6,801 nucleotides of DNA from Candidatus Bipolaricaulota bacterium (GTDB lineage Bacteria; Bipolaricaulota; Bipolaricaulia; Bipolaricaulales; Bipolaricaulaceae), in contig JAJOKL010000039.1 of the NCBI GenBank assembly GCA_021129895.1, forward strand, positions 1 through 6,801, written 5' to 3'. Of the stretch, positions 5,331 through 6,801 are shown piece after piece; the first letter of the stretch is position 1, and each line of letters opens with the position of its first letter. A model generated the notes under the pieces. It saw only the letters and a program-made list of their open reading frames with translations, made no database searches and was not told the origin of the DNA. The position numbers and the translations under genes were made by a program.

Positions 5331-5972
5331 ATGCAAAGAAGATTTTGGGAAGAGATCATAAACTCGGGGCTGCACGGCCTGGGGGCGGTGTTGAGCCTGG
5401 CCGGGCTGGGGGGCCTTGTGGCGGTGGGGCATGGGGCCGGGGACCCGCGGGCCCTGGCCGCGGCCCTGATCTACGGGATCTCCCTGGTGCTCCTGTACAC
5501 GGCCTCCAGCCTGTACCACGGGGCCAAGGCGGTAGCCACCCGTCCGGGCCTGAAGCTGTTCGATCACCTGGCCATCTACCTCCTCATCGCCGGCACCTAT
5601 ACCCCGTTTTGCCTGCTTCCCCTGTGGGGGGCCTGGGGCTGGGGGCTGCTAGGGGCCATCTGGGCCCTGGCCGGGCTGGGGATCGTGTTCAAGCTGTGGT
5701 TCCGGGAGCGGTTCAAGGTGGCCTGGGTGCTCATGTACCTGGGGATGGGCTGGCTGGCGGTGCTGGCCATGCGGGAACTTTTTCTCGTGCTTCCCGCAAC
5801 TGGGTTCTGGTTGGTGGTGGCCGGGGGGCTTTCCTACACGGTGGGGGTGCTGTTTTACGCCCTGGGGCGCTGCCTTCCGTTCATGCACACTGTGTGGCAC
5901 CTGTTCGTCCTGGCCGGAAGCACCTGCCACTACTTCTCCATCCTGCTCTACGTGCTTCCCCGAGCCCCTTAG
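5331..5972 (+). CDS. hemolysin III / PAQR-family seven-helix membrane protein
   Basis: This 213-residue integral membrane protein is a typical length for the bacterial HlyIII (YqfA/TrhA-like) branch of the PAQR superfamily, related to adiponectin receptors. Seven hydrophobic segments are visible. Signature residues are E7-x3-N11-x3-H15 at the N-terminus, S59-x3-H63, D78-H79 leading into IYLLIAGTYTP, and the C-terminal H186-x3-H190 with H200. The Ser/Asp/His set forms the metal site in the superfamily and is complete here. Family members are linked to membrane lipid/energy homeostasis or hydrolase activity; the old hemolysin label does not imply virulence. The ATG at 5331 has no obvious Shine-Dalgarno. 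A weak promoter (TTGTAA at 5286 with poorly matching TACGTG at 5309) is possible, which would give a very short leader. The TAG stop shares two bases with the stop of the convergent gene at 5969. Confidence 0.92.
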   Translation: MQRRFWEEIINSGLHGLGAVLSLAGLGGLVAVGHGAGDPRALAAALIYGISLVLLYTASSLYHGAKAVATRPGLKLFDHLAIYLLIAGTYTPFCLLPLWGAWGWGLLGAIWALAGLGIVFKLWFRERFKVAWVLMYLGMGWLAVLAMRELFLVLPATGFWLVVAGGLSYTVGVLFYALGRCLPFMHTVWHLFVLAGSTCHYFSILLYVLPRAP

Positions 5973-6801
5973 GAAAATTCCTCCGACCAGTCCACCCCGA
6001 GCTGTTTCAAGGTCTCGCGCACCTTGGTCTCCAGAACATCCTCGCTGAATCCCTCCTCCGACTCGGCGTTGATGGTGATCTCGAGTTCCAACCGTTTGCT
6101 TTTGCCCCGCAGGGGCAGGATCACCCCCCGCTGGATGTCGGCCAGCCTGTCCCAGGGAATGCGCAGGCGCAACCGCAGTTTTTGGGGCACGCCTTCAGCC
6201 CGGGGCGGAGCTGGGGGACCCACGGGGCCGCCCTCTGCCTGGGCACCTTCACCGCGGGATTCCTTGACCTCCTCCACCGGGGCTTGCTCGGCCTCGGCCA
6301 CCTCCCTGGGCACGATCAACGCCTCAGGGTCGATCAGGGTGTCCGGGATCTCGCGCTTGAAGTGAAGCGTGCCGCCAAATCTGATCCCGAAGATCCCCTC
6401 GCGTACCCCCTCCCGAATGGCCTTCCGCAGCGCCCGCTCCGGCAGGATGGGATTCCCGGGCACGCAGTAGAACACGTCCCGCACCTCTCGATACAGCTTC
6501 TCCCCTTGTTCGGGCCCGAAAGCGAGCTCAGCTAGTTTTCGAGGGGCGATGTCCTCGGTCCAGCGATCGCAATCCCTGAGGTAATCCACCACGCGGCCAC
6601 CCAGGGACCTAGCCGGCCCCATGTGGGGCGTCCCCAGGTCCGTCCAGCGCGGCCCTTGGGGGTCTAGCCAGCAAAGGTGCCTCCAACTCCCCAGTATCCG
6701 CTCCTCCACCGACTGCTCCGTCCTTTGGATACGCCTGTCGAGCTCTTTCCGGTCTTCCTCGTCCAGCCTGTCCCAGTGGCTGCTTTTTACGGCCCGCAAG
6801 G
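5969..6801 (-). CDS. C-terminal part of a large protein resembling DUF499-type AAA+ ATPases (5' end outside window)
   Basis: The frame is open to the right edge; 277 codons are visible before the TAA at 5969-5971, so the gene is truncated by the window. A TTG at 6799 could start translation but has no reason to be preferred. Visible parts are a charged helical region with SHWDRLDEEDRKELDRRIQR, a segment with GTPHMGPARSLGGRVVDYL at about 57-75, a winged-helix-like stretch LPERALRKAIREGVREGIFG at 119-138, a Pro/Gly/Glu-rich linker at about 170-205, and a C-terminal alpha/beta domain with RIPWDRLADIQRGVILPL and KVRETLKQLG. This arrangement and the RxxGVxxGIFG block recall the C-termini of DUF499 proteins. 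These are large ATPases often found with DUF1156-type methyltransferases in defence-like clusters. The assignment rests on remembered similarity only, without the ATPase domain in view. Confidence 0.5.
   Translation of the reverse strand, partial: LRAVKSSHWDRLDEEDRKELDRRIQRTEQSVEERILGSWRHLCWLDPQGPRWTDLGTPHMGPARSLGGRVVDYLRDCDRWTEDIAPRKLAELAFGPEQGEKLYREVRDVFYCVPGNPILPERALRKAIREGVREGIFGIRFGGTLHFKREIPDTLIDPEALIVPREVAEAEQAPVEEVKESRGEGAQAEGGPVGPPAPPRAEGVPQKLRLRLRIPWDRLADIQRGVILPLRGKSKRLELEITINAESEEGFSEDVLETKVRETLKQLGVDWSEEFS

Noticed and set aside
5168..6535. A 455-codon open frame on the plus strand
   Set aside because: It crosses the 5' end of the secreted-protein gene, hemolysin III in another frame, and the antisense of the DUF499-like gene. 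Its translation is rich in Gly/Pro/Arg/His with no domain, typical of a shadow frame in high-GC DNA.

Overview
The window is about 6.8 kb of GC-rich bacterial DNA, dominated by a minus-strand operon of aconitase-superfamily and isocitrate/isopropylmalate-dehydrogenase-family enzymes. The enzyme types, high GC, dense packing with overlapping stop/start codons, and a HEPN/MNT pair suggest a thermophilic bacterium. A deep-branching lineage such as Bipolaricaulota/Acetothermia (OP1) or a Thermotogae-like group would fit, but this is a low-confidence inference with no rRNA to anchor it.

Layout, right to left in the direction of the main operon. At 5969-6801 (-) lies the C-terminal part of a large protein cut by the window edge; it resembles the tail of DUF499-type AAA+ ATPases. 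At 5331-5972 (+) is a complete hemolysin III/PAQR-type seven-helix membrane protein whose stop codon overlaps the stop of the first gene. At 4347-5258 (-) is a secreted protein with a signal peptide, a helical body and an acidic C-terminal repeat region. It is followed by a clear intrinsic terminator at 4284-4313. The metabolic operon then runs from 4235 to the left edge: a LeuD-type small subunit, an isocitrate/isopropylmalate dehydrogenase relative, a possible 33-residue peptide, a LeuC-type large subunit, a HEPN protein, an MNT nucleotidyltransferase, and a second, different LeuD-type small subunit. A further gene may start at position 22.

The operon would encode the hydration/isomerisation and oxidative decarboxylation steps of a 2-oxoacid chain-elongation or TCA-type pathway (leucine, citrate/isocitrate, or homologous substrates). 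The exact substrate cannot be fixed from sequence alone. The large subunit most likely pairs with the distal small subunit (28-546), although a HEPN/MNT toxin-antitoxin-like pair is wedged between them with overlapping stop/start codons on both sides. The promoter-proximal small subunit would need a large subunit encoded elsewhere, or would share this one.

Three of the metabolic genes carry single-base frame disruptions, four in total at about 1810-1816, 2902-2907, 3652-3656 and 4113. Three lie in runs of G/C. Reading through each with one base added or removed gives proteins of normal length with every catalytic motif intact. Sequencing or assembly error is therefore the leading explanation, but recent gene decay is not excluded.
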